DNA of 64,000 nt from Rheinheimera sp. A13L (GCF_000217935.1 NZ_AFHI01000002.1:86527-150526), one strand, 5' to 3'. Counted from the first letter of the stretch, positions 1 to 9,671 are shown. Notes: generated from the sequence alone by a model not told the origin. A program made the numbers and translations.

Positions 1-2
1 CA

Positions 3-491
3 AACAGTAAGTTTCCTGCCGCTGGCTTGCCGACAGAAACTTTTGTTGGCGAAAAACAGCTGTCGCTGAATGGTGTTGATTTACAGCTGGTGACTATGCC
101 TTTCAGTCATACGGATGGCGATCTTGTGGTTTGGTTTAAAGAGGCCAATGTACTGCATATGGGCGATCTGTTTTTTGCTGACCGTTTCCCTTTTATTGAT
201 CTGAACAGTGGCGGCGACGTAGCTGGCTACATAAACAACGTCAAAACCCTGCTGGGACAAATCGACGATAAGACCAGATTAATCCCTGGCCACGGTGATT
301 TAATGGATAAGGCTGGCTTACAGCGCTTCTTAACCATGATGGAGCAGACGTTGGCAGAAGTGAAGGCGATGAAAGCGGAAGGCAAAACTGAAGACCAAAT
401 AGTAGCTCAAGGTTTGTCTGCTCAGTGGAAAAGCTGGAGCTGGAACTTTATTACTGAAGAGCGTTGGATAAGGACGCTATTTAAAGCTTAG
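3..491 (+). CDS. MBL-fold metallo-hydrolase, 5' end outside window
   Basis: This is the C-terminal part of a metallo-beta-lactamase-fold hydrolase. The frame is open to the left edge, so the start codon lies outside the window and the TTG near position 27 is not the true start. Visible family features are a metal-binding His and Asp in SHTDGD, the HMGD segment that supplies the bridging Asp, and a late PGHG motif with the last metal-ligand His. The C-terminal 50 residues form a charged helical tail. The substrate cannot be told from this fragment. The N-terminal HxHxDH motif should be just upstream of the window. Confidence 0.8.
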   Translation, partial: NSKFPAAGLPTETFVGEKQLSLNGVDLQLVTMPFSHTDGDLVVWFKEANVLHMGDLFFADRFPFIDLNSGGDVAGYINNVKTLLGQIDDKTRLIPGHGDLMDKAGLQRFLTMMEQTLAEVKAMKAEGKTEDQIVAQGLSAQWKSWSWNFITEERWIRTLFKA

Positions 492-566
492 TCTTGTAGT
501 TCGTTAGCGCTCTGGTTATGCTTTGCCATATACCAGAGCGCTTTTAGGGCATAAACCAGGAACTTC

Positions 567-3233
567 ATGAGGTTACGTGAAACTTTAGTAGTCTACATGC
601 TACCTATCCTGGTCTTGCCTTTATTATGTCTGGGTTATTTGTCTTACCATTTCAGTGCCCGCTATTACGAGCAACAGCTTTTTTTACAAATTAAAAATGA
701 GCTGGTACAAAGGCAACAAGATATAAGGCTTACATTATCTTCTTATCAGCAAAGCTTGCAGATTTTATCTGCTCAACCTTTGGTTGATCGTTTTATCTCT
801 GGCGAATTGCAGCTTGCACCAGAGGTAGTGCAGACATTTGAGCGCTACCGCAGTGTTCATCCCGACATTAGTGCCGTGAAGTTTGTTCGTTTAAATGGCG
901 ATTATCAGTTAACTATCCCTTTGCAGAAAAAGACGGCTGAGACCAGCAGATTCAGAAAGCAGTATTTTTCTGCGTTGCAGTCGATGATGGACGATAACGG
1001 CTTTTTTCTGTCCAGTGAACAGGGCTCTAATCAGAACAACTTGTATGTTGCACAAAAAGTCTATTTATCCGGACAGTCTGCCGGGGATATCAAACGCCTT
1101 TGGGGTTATCTGGTTCTGGTGATCAAGCCAGAACTTTTTCAACATGCAATAAGCAAGTTAGCAGGTGATCTGCGGGCTCCTTTAGTGGTTAGCCAGGCTG
1201 CAACTATAGCCTTCGCTGAAAATGCCTTGCTGATGGGCAGTGCGTTCTCTCCTGTGCATTTCACTGAACTTCAGGCCAGCGTTGATCAACATCAGTTTAT
1301 TCCAACCTTGTTACTTGGCCAGTCCATGCTGGTAACAGGAGTGTCTTTAGCCGGACCTTATCAATTGGTGATGGGGGTTCAACCTGCGCTGTTAGACAAA
1401 AGTATGGCCTATAAACCCTCATTAATTGCTTTGTTTTGTGTGCTGTTTTGTATAGGTTTGCCTGTATTGATTTACAGGGTGCTGGCTCGTTTTGTATTGA
1501 CGCCAATACGGGAACTGACAGTGGCTAAAACTGCAGTAGGACGGGGGGATTTATCCACTGTATTGACGGTCAAAAAGCAGGACGAGTTAGGTGATATGTT
1601 TGCTGCTTTTAACGTCATGGTACGACAACTGCGAGTGTATCGTGAACGGGAGCGGGCTTATCAGCTGCAGTTAGAAGACAAAGTGGCTGCCAGAACTCAG
1701 GATTTAGCCAATGCAAATCAGCAGTTGGAAGATGCCAATCAGCAATTGATTCTGGCACGGGAAGTGGCAGAACAAGCGAACCGATTAAAAAGCGTATTTT
1801 TGGCCAATATGAGCCATGAAATTCGCACACCTTTGACTGCTATTATTGGTTTTAGTGAGCAGGCTATCCATGAAAACGACCCTCACCGCCAGTTGGATTA
1901 TTTGAGTCGGGTGCTGCGTAGCGGCGATCACTTACTGGCACTGATTAACGATATTCTCGACTTATCTAAAATAGAAGCCGATAAATTGGAGTTGCTGACC
2001 GAACAGGTTAATTTGCTCAGTATAGTGGATGATATTTATCAGTTGACCAAACAGCAGGCCGGGCAAAAAGGTCTGCAATGTTTGCTGGAGTTAAATTATC
2101 CCTTGCCTCAATTTATCTATACCGACACCTTAAGATTTCGTCAGGTGCTGCTGAATCTGACCTCAAATGCAGTCAAGTTTACCCAAAAAGGTAAGGTAGT
2201 GATCCATGTCTCCTATCAAACCCCGCAAGAAGTGCTGCGGATCAAGATTAAAGACACCGGCATAGGTATTACCGATCAAGAGCTTAGCAAGTTGTTTCAG
2301 CCTTTTGTGCAAGCGGATGCTGCCGTGACCCGTAACTTTGGTGGTTCAGGGCTTGGCCTTTGTATTTCAAAAAAACTGATGGAACAGATGCTAGGTGACA
2401 TTCAGGTGGAGAGTGTCAAAGGTATTGGCAGTTGTTTTGAGATCGTAATGGCATGTGAACATCAGCATATTAGTCTGGTGCATAGCTATCAGCGCCCTGC
2501 TGAGGAAACTCTGACGCTCGAAGCGCCAACAAATTACCACAAACTCAAACTGCTGGTGGCAGAAGACAACCCAGACAATCAGTTGCTTATTCAGGTGCTG
2601 TTGCAGAAGTTAGGTATTCAGGCAGTGATTGTTGAGAATGGCCATAAGGCCGTTGAACGGGTGTTGCTGGAAAATTTTGATTTGGTTTTGATGGATATGC
2701 AGATGCCGGAAATGGGAGGGGAAGAAGCCACAGCCTTGATACGTCATGCTGGTATGGACTTACCTATAGTAGCTCTGACCGCCAACGTGATGAGTGAAGA
2801 TCAGAGCCGTTATTTGAAGGTCGGTTGTCAGGCGGTTTTATCCAAACCTATAGTACAAAAAGATTTTTTAGCTGTGATACAAAAATTTTGTCAGGCAGGC
2901 ACTACACTGGATGAACAACTGGAGGCTCAGTTAGCCTCTGATCCTGTCATCATGCAGCTCAAACAAGACTTTAAACTGGCGTTACCCGCTATGCTGCACG
3001 ACTTCCAGCTGTGGTTGTCTTCAGCCAACTGGGGTCGTATGCAATATGAAGCTCATAGTGTCAAAGGCAGTGCCGGCAGTATGGGGTATCCGCAGTTAAC
3101 CGAACTGATGTCTCGACTGGAGCAAGCGGCAAAAAATGCGGATACTGAGCGGATTAGTCTGCTGATCGCTGAATTTGTGGCTCTGGTGTCAGCAGAACAA
3201 GGGACAGAGCAGGAGGTGAGTAGTGAGTCATAA
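567..3233 (+). CDS. Hybrid sensor histidine kinase (HAMP-HisKA-HATPase-REC-HPt)
   Basis: An 888-residue inner-membrane phosphorelay kinase. It has an N-terminal membrane segment (about 8-30), a periplasmic sensor region (30-285) that looks like a double Cache fold, a second membrane segment (about 287-308), a HAMP domain and a coiled coil (to about 405). The HisKA domain carries H417 in SHEIRTP. The ATPase domain has N, DTGIGI and GGSGLGL boxes. The receiver has D710 in LMDMQMP and the HPt domain has H830 in AHSVKGSAG. All four phosphotransfer elements look intact, so it can run a full His-Asp-His relay to an unknown output regulator. The next gene overlaps its last 11 bases. The signal sensed is unknown. 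Confidence 0.9.
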   Translation: MRLRETLVVYMLPILVLPLLCLGYLSYHFSARYYEQQLFLQIKNELVQRQQDIRLTLSSYQQSLQILSAQPLVDRFISGELQLAPEVVQTFERYRSVHPDISAVKFVRLNGDYQLTIPLQKKTAETSRFRKQYFSALQSMMDDNGFFLSSEQGSNQNNLYVAQKVYLSGQSAGDIKRLWGYLVLVIKPELFQHAISKLAGDLRAPLVVSQAATIAFAENALLMGSAFSPVHFTELQASVDQHQFIPTLLLGQSMLVTGVSLAGPYQLVMGVQPALLDKSMAYKPSLIALFCVLFCIGLPVLIYRVLARFVLTPIRELTVAKTAVGRGDLSTVLTVKKQDELGDMFAAFNVMVRQLRVYRERERAYQLQLEDKVAARTQDLANANQQLEDANQQLILAREVAEQANRLKSVFLANMSHEIRTPLTAIIGFSEQAIHENDPHRQLDYLSRVLRSGDHLLALINDILDLSKIEADKLELLTEQVNLLSIVDDIYQLTKQQAGQKGLQCLLELNYPLPQFIYTDTLRFRQVLLNLTSNAVKFTQKGKVVIHVSYQTPQEVLRIKIKDTGIGITDQELSKLFQPFVQADAAVTRNFGGSGLGLCISKKLMEQMLGDIQVESVKGIGSCFEIVMACEHQHISLVHSYQRPAEETLTLEAPTNYHKLKLLVAEDNPDNQLLIQVLLQKLGIQAVIVENGHKAVERVLLENFDLVLMDMQMPEMGGEEATALIRHAGMDLPIVALTANVMSEDQSRYLKVGCQAVLSKPIVQKDFLAVIQKFCQAGTTLDEQLEAQLASDPVIMQLKQDFKLALPAMLHDFQLWLSSANWGRMQYEAHSVKGSAGSMGYPQLTELMSRLEQAAKNADTERISLLIAEFVALVSAEQGTEQEVSSES

Positions 3234-3639
3234 TAGATTTGAGCTGGCTCCAGAGATAGAGCGCGATAGTATCTGGTTAGCCGACTGGCCTTTGTGTCAG
3301 CTACGAGTGCAAAACGATGCCAATTATCCCTGGTTTGTTTTGATCCCAAGACGTCCGGGCATGGTTGAAATTATTGATCTAACGCAGGACGATCAGGACC
3401 AGCTATGGCGGGAAAGTGCTTATTTGTCAGTCTTTCTGAAATCAAGCTTTAAGGCCAAAAAACTGAACCTGGCTGCGCTTGGAAATATGGTGCCGCAATT
3501 ACATCTGCACCATATAGTGCGTTATGAGAATGATTCGGCCTGGCCCGCTCCTGTCTGGGGTAAAGTCCCAGCCAGAGCTTATACTGAAGCTGCCTTGCAG
3601 CAATTAAAACAAAAGCTGGCGTTATTAACCCTACCCTGA
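3223..3639 (+). CDS. HIT-family (histidine triad) protein
   Basis: A 138-residue histidine-triad protein, probably a small nucleotide hydrolase or transferase. The triad segment reads QLHLHHIVR near residue 90. The family pattern is HxHxHxx, and here the first His is Gln, as in some bacterial HIT proteins that keep the two catalytically important histidines. The start is a GTG with a near-perfect AGGAGG six bases upstream, lying inside the end of the preceding kinase gene, so the two are probably translated together. The functional link with the kinase is unclear. The substrate is unknown. Confidence 0.82.
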   Translation: MSHNRFELAPEIERDSIWLADWPLCQLRVQNDANYPWFVLIPRRPGMVEIIDLTQDDQDQLWRESAYLSVFLKSSFKAKKLNLAALGNMVPQLHLHHIVRYENDSAWPAPVWGKVPARAYTEAALQQLKQKLALLTLP

Positions 3640-3745
3640 TGATAGTTTCGGCCTAAACTAGTAGAATTACCACTTTCTTTGTAGTGCATCTGAGTTAGCA
3701 TTAGGCCTTGATTGTCTGAAACTTATTGTTGTAAGGAACCTTGTT

Positions 3746-4585
3746 ATGTCGGCTGAAAATGCCTTATTGACCATATTGGTTGAGAAGATCCGCACAGATA
3801 TGCTGGTGCTGCCAACTTTACCAGAAATGGCTATTCGGGTCAGGAGAACAGCGGACGATCCGGACAGTAACCTGCAGATGATGACGGATGTGATAGCACA
3901 GGATCCCGCTTTAGCGGCCCGTATGATCAAAGTGGCCAACAGCGCTTTTATGGGGCGCTCTATTAAAGTGAACTCGCTGAATCAGGCGATCACCCGTATA
4001 GGTTTAAGTCAGGTAAAAAATATTGCTACTGCTATGGCAATGGAGCAACTTTTTGTCTCTCAGCACGAGCAAATCAAAGAAAGGATGTCACAAGTCTGGC
4101 GTGACAGCGTCAATGTCACCAGCATAGCTCTGGCTTGTTTAAAGCTTTATCTGGCTGAGAACAAACACTGCAATTTGAATCTGGACGTGATGACACTGGC
4201 AGGTTTGATGCACCTGATTGGCGCTTTACCCATTTTGACTGAAGCTGAGCGTTATCAAACCGTGTTTGGTGATCCGCAGTTTTTAGAAAATGCCCTCAAC
4301 ACTTTATCAGGCCAGATAGGGTCCAGCATTATGCGGGCCTGGGATTTTTCAGATACCTACGTACAGATAGTGCTGAACTGGAACAATTCGTCCTATCAGC
4401 TTGATCAGGTTTGTTATATCGACTTTATCCGGCTGGGTGCTCTGGTGCAGAGCCCGTTGGAAGGGACTGCCCGTTTACAGGCGTTTCAGCCCTATATTGA
4501 ACGCAATATAGTGCCGGACGCTAACTTTATGGATATCGCAGAAATTCGTCTGATTTCTCAGGAAGTAAAAGCGTTATTTAGCTAA
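3746..4585 (+). CDS. HDOD-domain signalling protein
   Basis: A 279-residue cytoplasmic protein dominated by one HDOD domain, recognisable from the opening LPTLPEMAIRV, the QDPALAARMIKVANSAF block and the following INQAITRIGL-like segment. HDOD domains are catalytically dead relatives of HD phosphohydrolases found in signalling and motility pathways. No receiver, GGDEF or EAL domain is attached. It has an AAGGA ribosome site just ahead of the ATG and is followed by a strong hairpin terminator, so it is probably monocistronic. The partner is not visible here. It may belong with the kinases on either side, but that is inference. Confidence 0.85.
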   Translation: MSAENALLTILVEKIRTDMLVLPTLPEMAIRVRRTADDPDSNLQMMTDVIAQDPALAARMIKVANSAFMGRSIKVNSLNQAITRIGLSQVKNIATAMAMEQLFVSQHEQIKERMSQVWRDSVNVTSIALACLKLYLAENKHCNLNLDVMTLAGLMHLIGALPILTEAERYQTVFGDPQFLENALNTLSGQIGSSIMRAWDFSDTYVQIVLNWNNSSYQLDQVCYIDFIRLGALVQSPLEGTARLQAFQPYIERNIVPDANFMDIAEIRLISQEVKALFS

Positions 4586-4603
4586 GTAACAAAACCGTGG
4601 ATC

Positions 4604-4636
4604 AAGCCCTGCAGTGAAGTGATGCAGGGCTTTTTT
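4604..4636. terminator. Bidirectional terminator between HDOD gene and rdgC
   Basis: The stem AAGCCCTGCA pairs with TGCAGGGCTT around a 9-base loop. It has a T run on the plus side and a short A-rich flank on the other. It sits between two convergent genes and can serve both. Confidence 0.85.
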
Positions 4637-4645
4637 GGTCGCGCT

Positions 4646-5542
4646 TTACTGAACGGCGATATTGGCTTTTAGTGGTAGCAAAGCCTGACGTAAGGCGTCT
4701 GTCATCAGTAATAAATCGGCATCTAAGCGACCTATCACATCATCCCAACCCATTTCTTCGTTAGAACCCGACAGCAAGTCGTGGAATTTCAGGCGTTTAA
4801 TACTGCCGTCTTCACAGATCAAAAAGGTGACTTTTTCGTCTTGTTCTAACGCCAGCTTAGTCACCAGTTTATCCTGCAAATGGCTTTGCACTTCGTCAGC
4901 ACTGAGCAAGTGATTGATAAAACGTACTTTAGCGCCTTCTTCATCCGGAGCTTTTAATTCAGCTTCAGCGCCTAATTGAAAACCTTCCGGTAATTCTTTG
5001 CCTTGCAACCAGAAATGCAACTGCTGATTGAGCTGATGATTATCCAGAAGTGGCATTGCAGGTAAGGAACCAAAAGCCTTACGCAACAAAGCAAGTAACT
5101 CTTCTGCTCTGCTGGCGCTGCTGGTGTCCACTAATAGCCAGCCTTGTTGTTTGTCATACAAAGCGGTCGTCACGCTGGATTTGCTGAAAGCACGGGGTAA
5201 CAGAGTCTGGATCAGTTCTTCCTTTAACGCCTGCTTTTCTTTGCGGCTTAAAGGGCGACCTTTTTCCTGCTCCATCGCATCAATTTTTGGTGCCAGCTCT
5301 TCGTTGACCACTGAACCTGGCAGTACTTTTTCCTGACGTTTTACCGCAAACAACATCACGTCATTGGTCTGGTGGCAATACTGCTTCAGGCTGGGATGCA
5401 AAGGGCTGGTAAAGCCCATTTTAATAGCTTCCTGCGAGGTGCAAGGGGTAAATTTAAATGCAGCTAAGGCCTGCTCTAATTGGTCCTGATCGGTGTTTAG
5501 GTTTTCGGTGACCTGATATAAACGTAAATTTTTAAACCACAT
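4646..5542 (-). CDS. rdgC: Recombination-associated protein RdgC
   Basis: A 298-residue protein matching RdgC over its whole length. It has the typical opening MWFKNLRLYQ, the SPLHP segment and the helical region around PLSRKEKQALKEE. RdgC is a ring-shaped nucleoid-associated DNA-binding protein that restrains RecA-dependent recombination in enterobacteria. The usual length is about 300 residues, so the gene is complete. It is convergent with the HDOD gene and has its own promoter region on the right. Recognition is by protein sequence. The role in this species is inferred from the family. Confidence 0.95.
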   Translation of the reverse strand: MWFKNLRLYQVTENLNTDQDQLEQALAAFKFTPCTSQEAIKMGFTSPLHPSLKQYCHQTNDVMLFAVKRQEKVLPGSVVNEELAPKIDAMEQEKGRPLSRKEKQALKEELIQTLLPRAFSKSSVTTALYDKQQGWLLVDTSSASRAEELLALLRKAFGSLPAMPLLDNHQLNQQLHFWLQGKELPEGFQLGAEAELKAPDEEGAKVRFINHLLSADEVQSHLQDKLVTKLALEQDEKVTFLICEDGSIKRLKFHDLLSGSNEEMGWDDVIGRLDADLLLMTDALRQALLPLKANIAVQ

Positions 5543-5623
5543 AATTTGACTACTCTAGCTTGAAGAATTGCGGCTTAGTATACAGAGTTCAACTGCAGGA
5601 TTTTGACTTTTTCCGCTGAAAAT

Positions 5624-5656
5624 AACAGAGCCCGGTGCACAAGACCGGGCTCTGTT
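5624..5656 (-). terminator. Terminator after the sensor kinase gene
   Basis: AACAGAGCCCGGT pairs with ACCGGGCTCTGTT around a 7-base loop. On the minus strand the stem runs into an ATTTT tract. It lies just beyond the stop of the kinase gene at 5671. Confidence 0.75.
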
Positions 5657-5670
5657 CTGTGGGATAAGGT

Positions 5671-7419
5671 TTAGGAATTACGTTTTAAGTTTTTCGGGAA
5701 ACGAATATGGTAACTCAGGCCATGGCCAGGTTCGCTGCTGACCTGTATTGAACCACCCAGCGTCTGACGGACCAGATTATAGGTAATATGGGTACCTAAA
5801 CCGCTGCCGCCCTGATCCCGTTTTGTCGTGAAAAACGGATGGAACAGTTTTTCCAGTTGCTCCTGGGTCAAGCCACGGCCATTGTCAGAGTAAGTAATAT
5901 CAACCATCTGACCTTCATCCAGTACGGTAATGCGGATATAACCTTCTTCCAGCTCTTCAAAACCGTGAATTAACGAGTTCATCAAAAGGTTGGTAAAAAT
6001 CTGTGAAATAGCACCGGCAGGGCAACTTAACATCAGGCTCTCAGGGCAGTTCACATCAATATGATGGCGGGTTTTTTTAAAGTTTGGCTGTAAAGACCGG
6101 ATCACTTCGTGCAGATATTCGGCCAGATTAATAGTACGAATGGCATCACTGGTCTGATCTACTGCGATTTGTTTAAAGCTGGCAATCAGTTCTGAAGCTC
6201 TGGTCAGATTAGACTGTAACAAAGAAGTGCTTTGTTTGGCTTCTTCAATAAAATGCTCCAGCACTTTGGGCGACAAGGTTTTATCTTTATAAGCCAAATC
6301 CAGAGCCGCCAGTTTTTCTGCCAGAAAGCTGGTGGCTGTGACGCCTATACCCACTGGGGTATTTACTTCATGGGTAATGCCAGCGACAAAACCACCTAAA
6401 GCTGCCATTTTTTCCGACTGTACTAAGCGATCCTGGGCTTGCTTTAAATCATCTACAGTTTTTTCCAGCTCGCTTTGTTTACCACGTAAAGCTTCTTCAC
6501 TATGGCGGCGGCGCTCTATTTCTTCCCGCAAAGCTTGTTGTTTAACTTCCAGCTCTTGTTTTTGCTGTTGTAAATCCATCATAGCTTGACTTAAGCCTGA
6601 GGTTTTACGGGCCACTTCCTGCTCTAACAATAAGTTGTGCTGATCAAGTTTTTCATTGGAATGCAGCAGCTGCTTCTGAGTGCTTTCTAACTGAACTTTA
6701 TAATCCTGGACTCTGGCGATCAGGCGGTTAAAGGCATCTGCCATCACGCTGAGTTCATTGGCTTCATCATGGCGGACTTCAACTTTAGTGCCTTCCAGAT
6801 GATCCAGTTCCAGATCTTCAATTTGTTGCGTCAGTTCACTCAGAGGTAAGGTCAGTTGACTACGGAAAGCCAGTAAAAACAGGATAATTAAAAAGGTGGT
6901 TTTTAACATCGCATTACCGACCAGAAAATAAATACCAATTTTAATCCGATCCAATACCACAGCGCGGCTGGAGAACAGAGTGACATCGCCCACCTGAGTG
7001 GCGCGGCCGGAGAATTCAAAAATAAGTGGAAAGGTATAACCAAATAAACCTGAGTTTTGTTCTGTTAATCTAATACCTTCCTGCACCAGTTGATTGCTGT
7101 AACGTTCGCTGATATCTATGTAACGGCCCAGTTGTGTAATAACAGCACCGCTATCATCCCTTACTATAATGCCTTCGATGGCTGGGATCGCCAGCAAACC
7201 GTCAGCAATAATCAGTGCTTGTTGGGTGTTTAACTCCCAAATAGCGCGGGTCAGACTGCCGGAAAAGGTCTGTTGTAATGTGGCCAATTCACCATTGATA
7301 TGGTCTTTGGTGTTGAAATACTCCGCAACAATCTGGCCTAAAGTCACAATAAAGGTCAGGATAAAATACACTGACAAAACTTTAGTCAGCAGCTTACGCG
7401 ATAAACTTTTCTGCTGCAT
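5671..7419 (-). CDS. Membrane sensor histidine kinase (HAMP, long coiled coil)
   Basis: A 582-residue kinase starting at an ATG preceded by AAGG; a GTG 48 bases further upstream is in frame but lacks a ribosome site. Two membrane segments (about 10-30 and 165-190) flank a periplasmic sensor domain. A HAMP domain and a glutamine-rich coiled coil (about 240-335) follow. The kinase core carries H350 in ITHEVNTP and ATPase boxes NSLIHG, DNGRGL and GGSGLGT. There is no receiver domain. The gene is divergent from a single-domain receiver, CheC-like and GGDEF gene set, which is the likely downstream pathway. That pairing is inferred from position only. Confidence 0.88.
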   Translation of the reverse strand: MQQKSLSRKLLTKVLSVYFILTFIVTLGQIVAEYFNTKDHINGELATLQQTFSGSLTRAIWELNTQQALIIADGLLAIPAIEGIIVRDDSGAVITQLGRYIDISERYSNQLVQEGIRLTEQNSGLFGYTFPLIFEFSGRATQVGDVTLFSSRAVVLDRIKIGIYFLVGNAMLKTTFLIILFLLAFRSQLTLPLSELTQQIEDLELDHLEGTKVEVRHDEANELSVMADAFNRLIARVQDYKVQLESTQKQLLHSNEKLDQHNLLLEQEVARKTSGLSQAMMDLQQQKQELEVKQQALREEIERRRHSEEALRGKQSELEKTVDDLKQAQDRLVQSEKMAALGGFVAGITHEVNTPVGIGVTATSFLAEKLAALDLAYKDKTLSPKVLEHFIEEAKQSTSLLQSNLTRASELIASFKQIAVDQTSDAIRTINLAEYLHEVIRSLQPNFKKTRHHIDVNCPESLMLSCPAGAISQIFTNLLMNSLIHGFEELEEGYIRITVLDEGQMVDITYSDNGRGLTQEQLEKLFHPFFTTKRDQGGSGLGTHITYNLVRQTLGGSIQVSSEPGHGLSYHIRFPKNLKRNS

Positions 7420-7693
7420 GAAACAACCTTGTTTGATTCGGCTTAATGATGAATACCATTGAAACACTAACTTATAGAAGATCTGTTTAAATGAAAATAC
7501 TATATGTAATAAATAACTTAGAGACTAGGCAACAAGAGCTGCTTTGGCAATACGCTGCAGTAAATTGTTAGATTAGAGCAAAAGACGCATTTAATGGTGT
7601 TCAATTGCAGTTGCATTCAGTATGGTATCAGTGTCCAATAATTGAACGCATAGACGTGAAAACAAATAAAACCATAATAACGAGGCTGTGTTA

Positions 7694-8059
7694 ATGGCGT
7701 TACCTGTATTAATTTGTGACGACTCTTTACTGGCACGAAAACAAGTGCGTAAATCTTTACCTGAGTCTTTTGACGCCGATATTCTGACTGCTGGCAATGG
7801 CGTGGAAGCTTTGGCTATTCTGCGCAGTCAGGAGATTGGTTTAGTGTTTTTAGACCTTACAATGCCTGAACTGGATGGCATAGGAGTGCTTGAAGCTATT
7901 AAGCAGGATGGTCTGGATTGTTTTGTTATTGTGATTTCTGCTGACATTCAGCCGGAAATGCAAAAACGGGTCACAGAACTGGGGGCTTTGGCTTTTGTCC
8001 ACAAACCTGTAAATCCGGAAAAACTTGTCGTCATTTTGAAACAATATGGACTGATATGA
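7694..8059 (+). CDS. Single-domain response regulator (CheY-like)
   Basis: A 121-residue stand-alone receiver. The acidic pair is in ICDDS, the phosphoacceptor Asp in VFLDLTMPE, the Ser/Thr position in VISAD and the conserved Lys in HKPV. There is no output domain, so it must act by protein contact. The ATG at 7694 is favoured because CGAGG lies eight bases upstream; a GTG two codons earlier is less well placed. Its stop overlaps the start of the CheC-like gene by four bases (ATGA), indicating translational coupling. The kinase at 5671-7419 is the nearest candidate phosphodonor. Confidence 0.9.
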   Translation: MALPVLICDDSLLARKQVRKSLPESFDADILTAGNGVEALAILRSQEIGLVFLDLTMPELDGIGVLEAIKQDGLDCFVIVISADIQPEMQKRVTELGALAFVHKPVNPEKLVVILKQYGLI

Positions 8060-8667
8060 GTACAGTATTCTCTGAAGAACAAAGGGATTGTTTGCAGGAG
8101 CTGATCAATGTTGCTATGGGCCTTGCCAGCGACAAACTTGCCCGTTTTTTAAATACCTTCGTGCATTTACAGGTACCTGCCATCGAGCTGGTAAACTCAG
8201 CTCAAATACCTGCTCAATTTGAAGCCCGTTACAGCAATACCGAAGCCGCTTTAGTCAGCCAGGGCTTTTTAGGCAATGATGGCTTGAGAGGGGAGGCTAT
8301 AGTCCTGTATCAACTGGACAACGCGCATCGTATTGCCGCTTTGTTAGGGTATGACACGGACAGTGCTTCTGAGCTTGAAATGCTCACTGACATCAGCTCT
8401 ATTTTAACCACTACTTTTTTAAATGGGCTGGCTGATCAAATTGACAATAGTTTGTCCTACAGTGCTCCCAGGGTGTTGTCCTCCCGCCAAAACAATGTCT
8501 CAGAGGCTTTGCAGGAAACCGCCTTTCACTGGGAACTCGCATTAAAGGTAGACATCAGTTATCAGCTGGTCGATCATTCTTTTAATTGCGATATGTTGTT
8601 ATTAATACCAGGAGAAGCTGTGTTAAATATTCAGAAAATTCTTGAGCGGATTTTGGAAGAGTATTGA
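8056..8667 (+). CDS. CheC-like receiver phosphatase
   Basis: A 203-residue protein of the CheC/CheX/FliY phosphatase family, which dephosphorylates CheY-type receivers. The first half carries the complete family signature D-x3-E-x2-N-x22-P as D11, E15, N18 and P41. The second half has the same spacing but degenerate residues (E108, D112, S115, P138), so only the first site is likely to be active. It is coupled by a four-base overlap to the receiver upstream and by a three-base overlap to the cyclase downstream. No chemotaxis genes are near, so a role in controlling the adjacent receiver is the simplest reading. Confidence 0.8.
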   Translation: MSTVFSEEQRDCLQELINVAMGLASDKLARFLNTFVHLQVPAIELVNSAQIPAQFEARYSNTEAALVSQGFLGNDGLRGEAIVLYQLDNAHRIAALLGYDTDSASELEMLTDISSILTTTFLNGLADQIDNSLSYSAPRVLSSRQNNVSEALQETAFHWELALKVDISYQLVDHSFNCDMLLLIPGEAVLNIQKILERILEEY

Positions 8668-9635
8668 TGTCTGAAGACTGGTTAACCGGCCCTGTATTGG
8701 AGCAATTAAATAGTGGCGTGCTGGTGGTAGATGAACAGTTACAGCTGGTGTACCTGAATAGCTTTTTGCAACGCCATAGTTCAGTGCAACTTTCTGATGT
8801 CAAAGGAAAAAGCCTATTTCAGGTCTTCACCGATGTACCTGAAGCCTGGCTCAGGCGTAAGTTTGCATCAGTGCTCGAATTACAAAGCCCATCCTTTAGC
8901 AGTTGGGAGCAACGGCAGTATATTATTAAGTTGCCGCATCTGAGACCTGTCACCAGTTCCAGTCAATATATGGCGCAAAATTGCACTATGCTGCCGCTGA
9001 AGGATCCGGCTGGCCGACGTTATGTTTGTTTACTGATTGAAGACGCAACTGATGCCTTTGTCTACCAGCAACATTTACAAACCACCTTACAAAAACTGGA
9101 ACTAAGTAACCGCATTGATGGTTTAACCCAGGCTTTAAACCGGCGGTATTGGGAAGAGCAGTTAAAGCTGGAAGTGCAACGAGCTCAGCGGTATCAGCAG
9201 CCTTTGTCGCTGTTATTGTTTGACCTGGATAAATTTAAACAGCTCAATGATCAGTATGGTCATTTAGGTGGTGATTGTGTCTTGATTGAGCTTACGGCGC
9301 GGGTCCGAGTTTTGTTACGTGACACCGACTGGTTTGGCCGTTACGGTGGTGAGGAGTTTGGCATAGTACTGACCAATACAGCTTTGGCTGGTGCTCTGGA
9401 AGTTGCTGAACGTGTTTGTCTGGCTGTCAACAGCACAGCTGTCACATTCCATGATCAATCTATAGCAACATCAGTCAGTATAGGTGTGGCTCAATTGGAT
9501 GCTGTGGGTGACAGAGCGCACGAAGTACTGATAGGTCAGGCTGATATAGCACTATATAACGCCAAAAGAGATGGTCGCAACAGAGTAGTGGTCTTTAGTG
9601 CGGGTGAAACGGAATTTCTGCTCAAGGCGAATTAA
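8667..9635 (+). CDS. PAS-GGDEF diguanylate cyclase
   Basis: A 322-residue cytoplasmic enzyme predicted to make cyclic di-GMP from two GTP. An N-terminal PAS-like sensor (about 5-125) is followed by a GGDEF domain (about 150-315). The catalytic motif is GGEEF, preceded by an intact inhibitory site RDTD five residues upstream, so product inhibition is expected. The ATG follows a GGAAGAG ribosome site inside the end of the CheC-like gene. As the last gene of a receiver-phosphatase-cyclase operon it is the likely output. The GGDEF assignment is firm; control by the receiver is inferred. Confidence 0.92.
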   Translation: MSEDWLTGPVLEQLNSGVLVVDEQLQLVYLNSFLQRHSSVQLSDVKGKSLFQVFTDVPEAWLRRKFASVLELQSPSFSSWEQRQYIIKLPHLRPVTSSSQYMAQNCTMLPLKDPAGRRYVCLLIEDATDAFVYQQHLQTTLQKLELSNRIDGLTQALNRRYWEEQLKLEVQRAQRYQQPLSLLLFDLDKFKQLNDQYGHLGGDCVLIELTARVRVLLRDTDWFGRYGGEEFGIVLTNTALAGALEVAERVCLAVNSTAVTFHDQSIATSVSIGVAQLDAVGDRAHEVLIGQADIALYNAKRDGRNRVVVFSAGETEFLLKAN

Positions 9636-9671
9636 GCCGTACTGAATTTCAGAATAATCTAAACATTTAGA

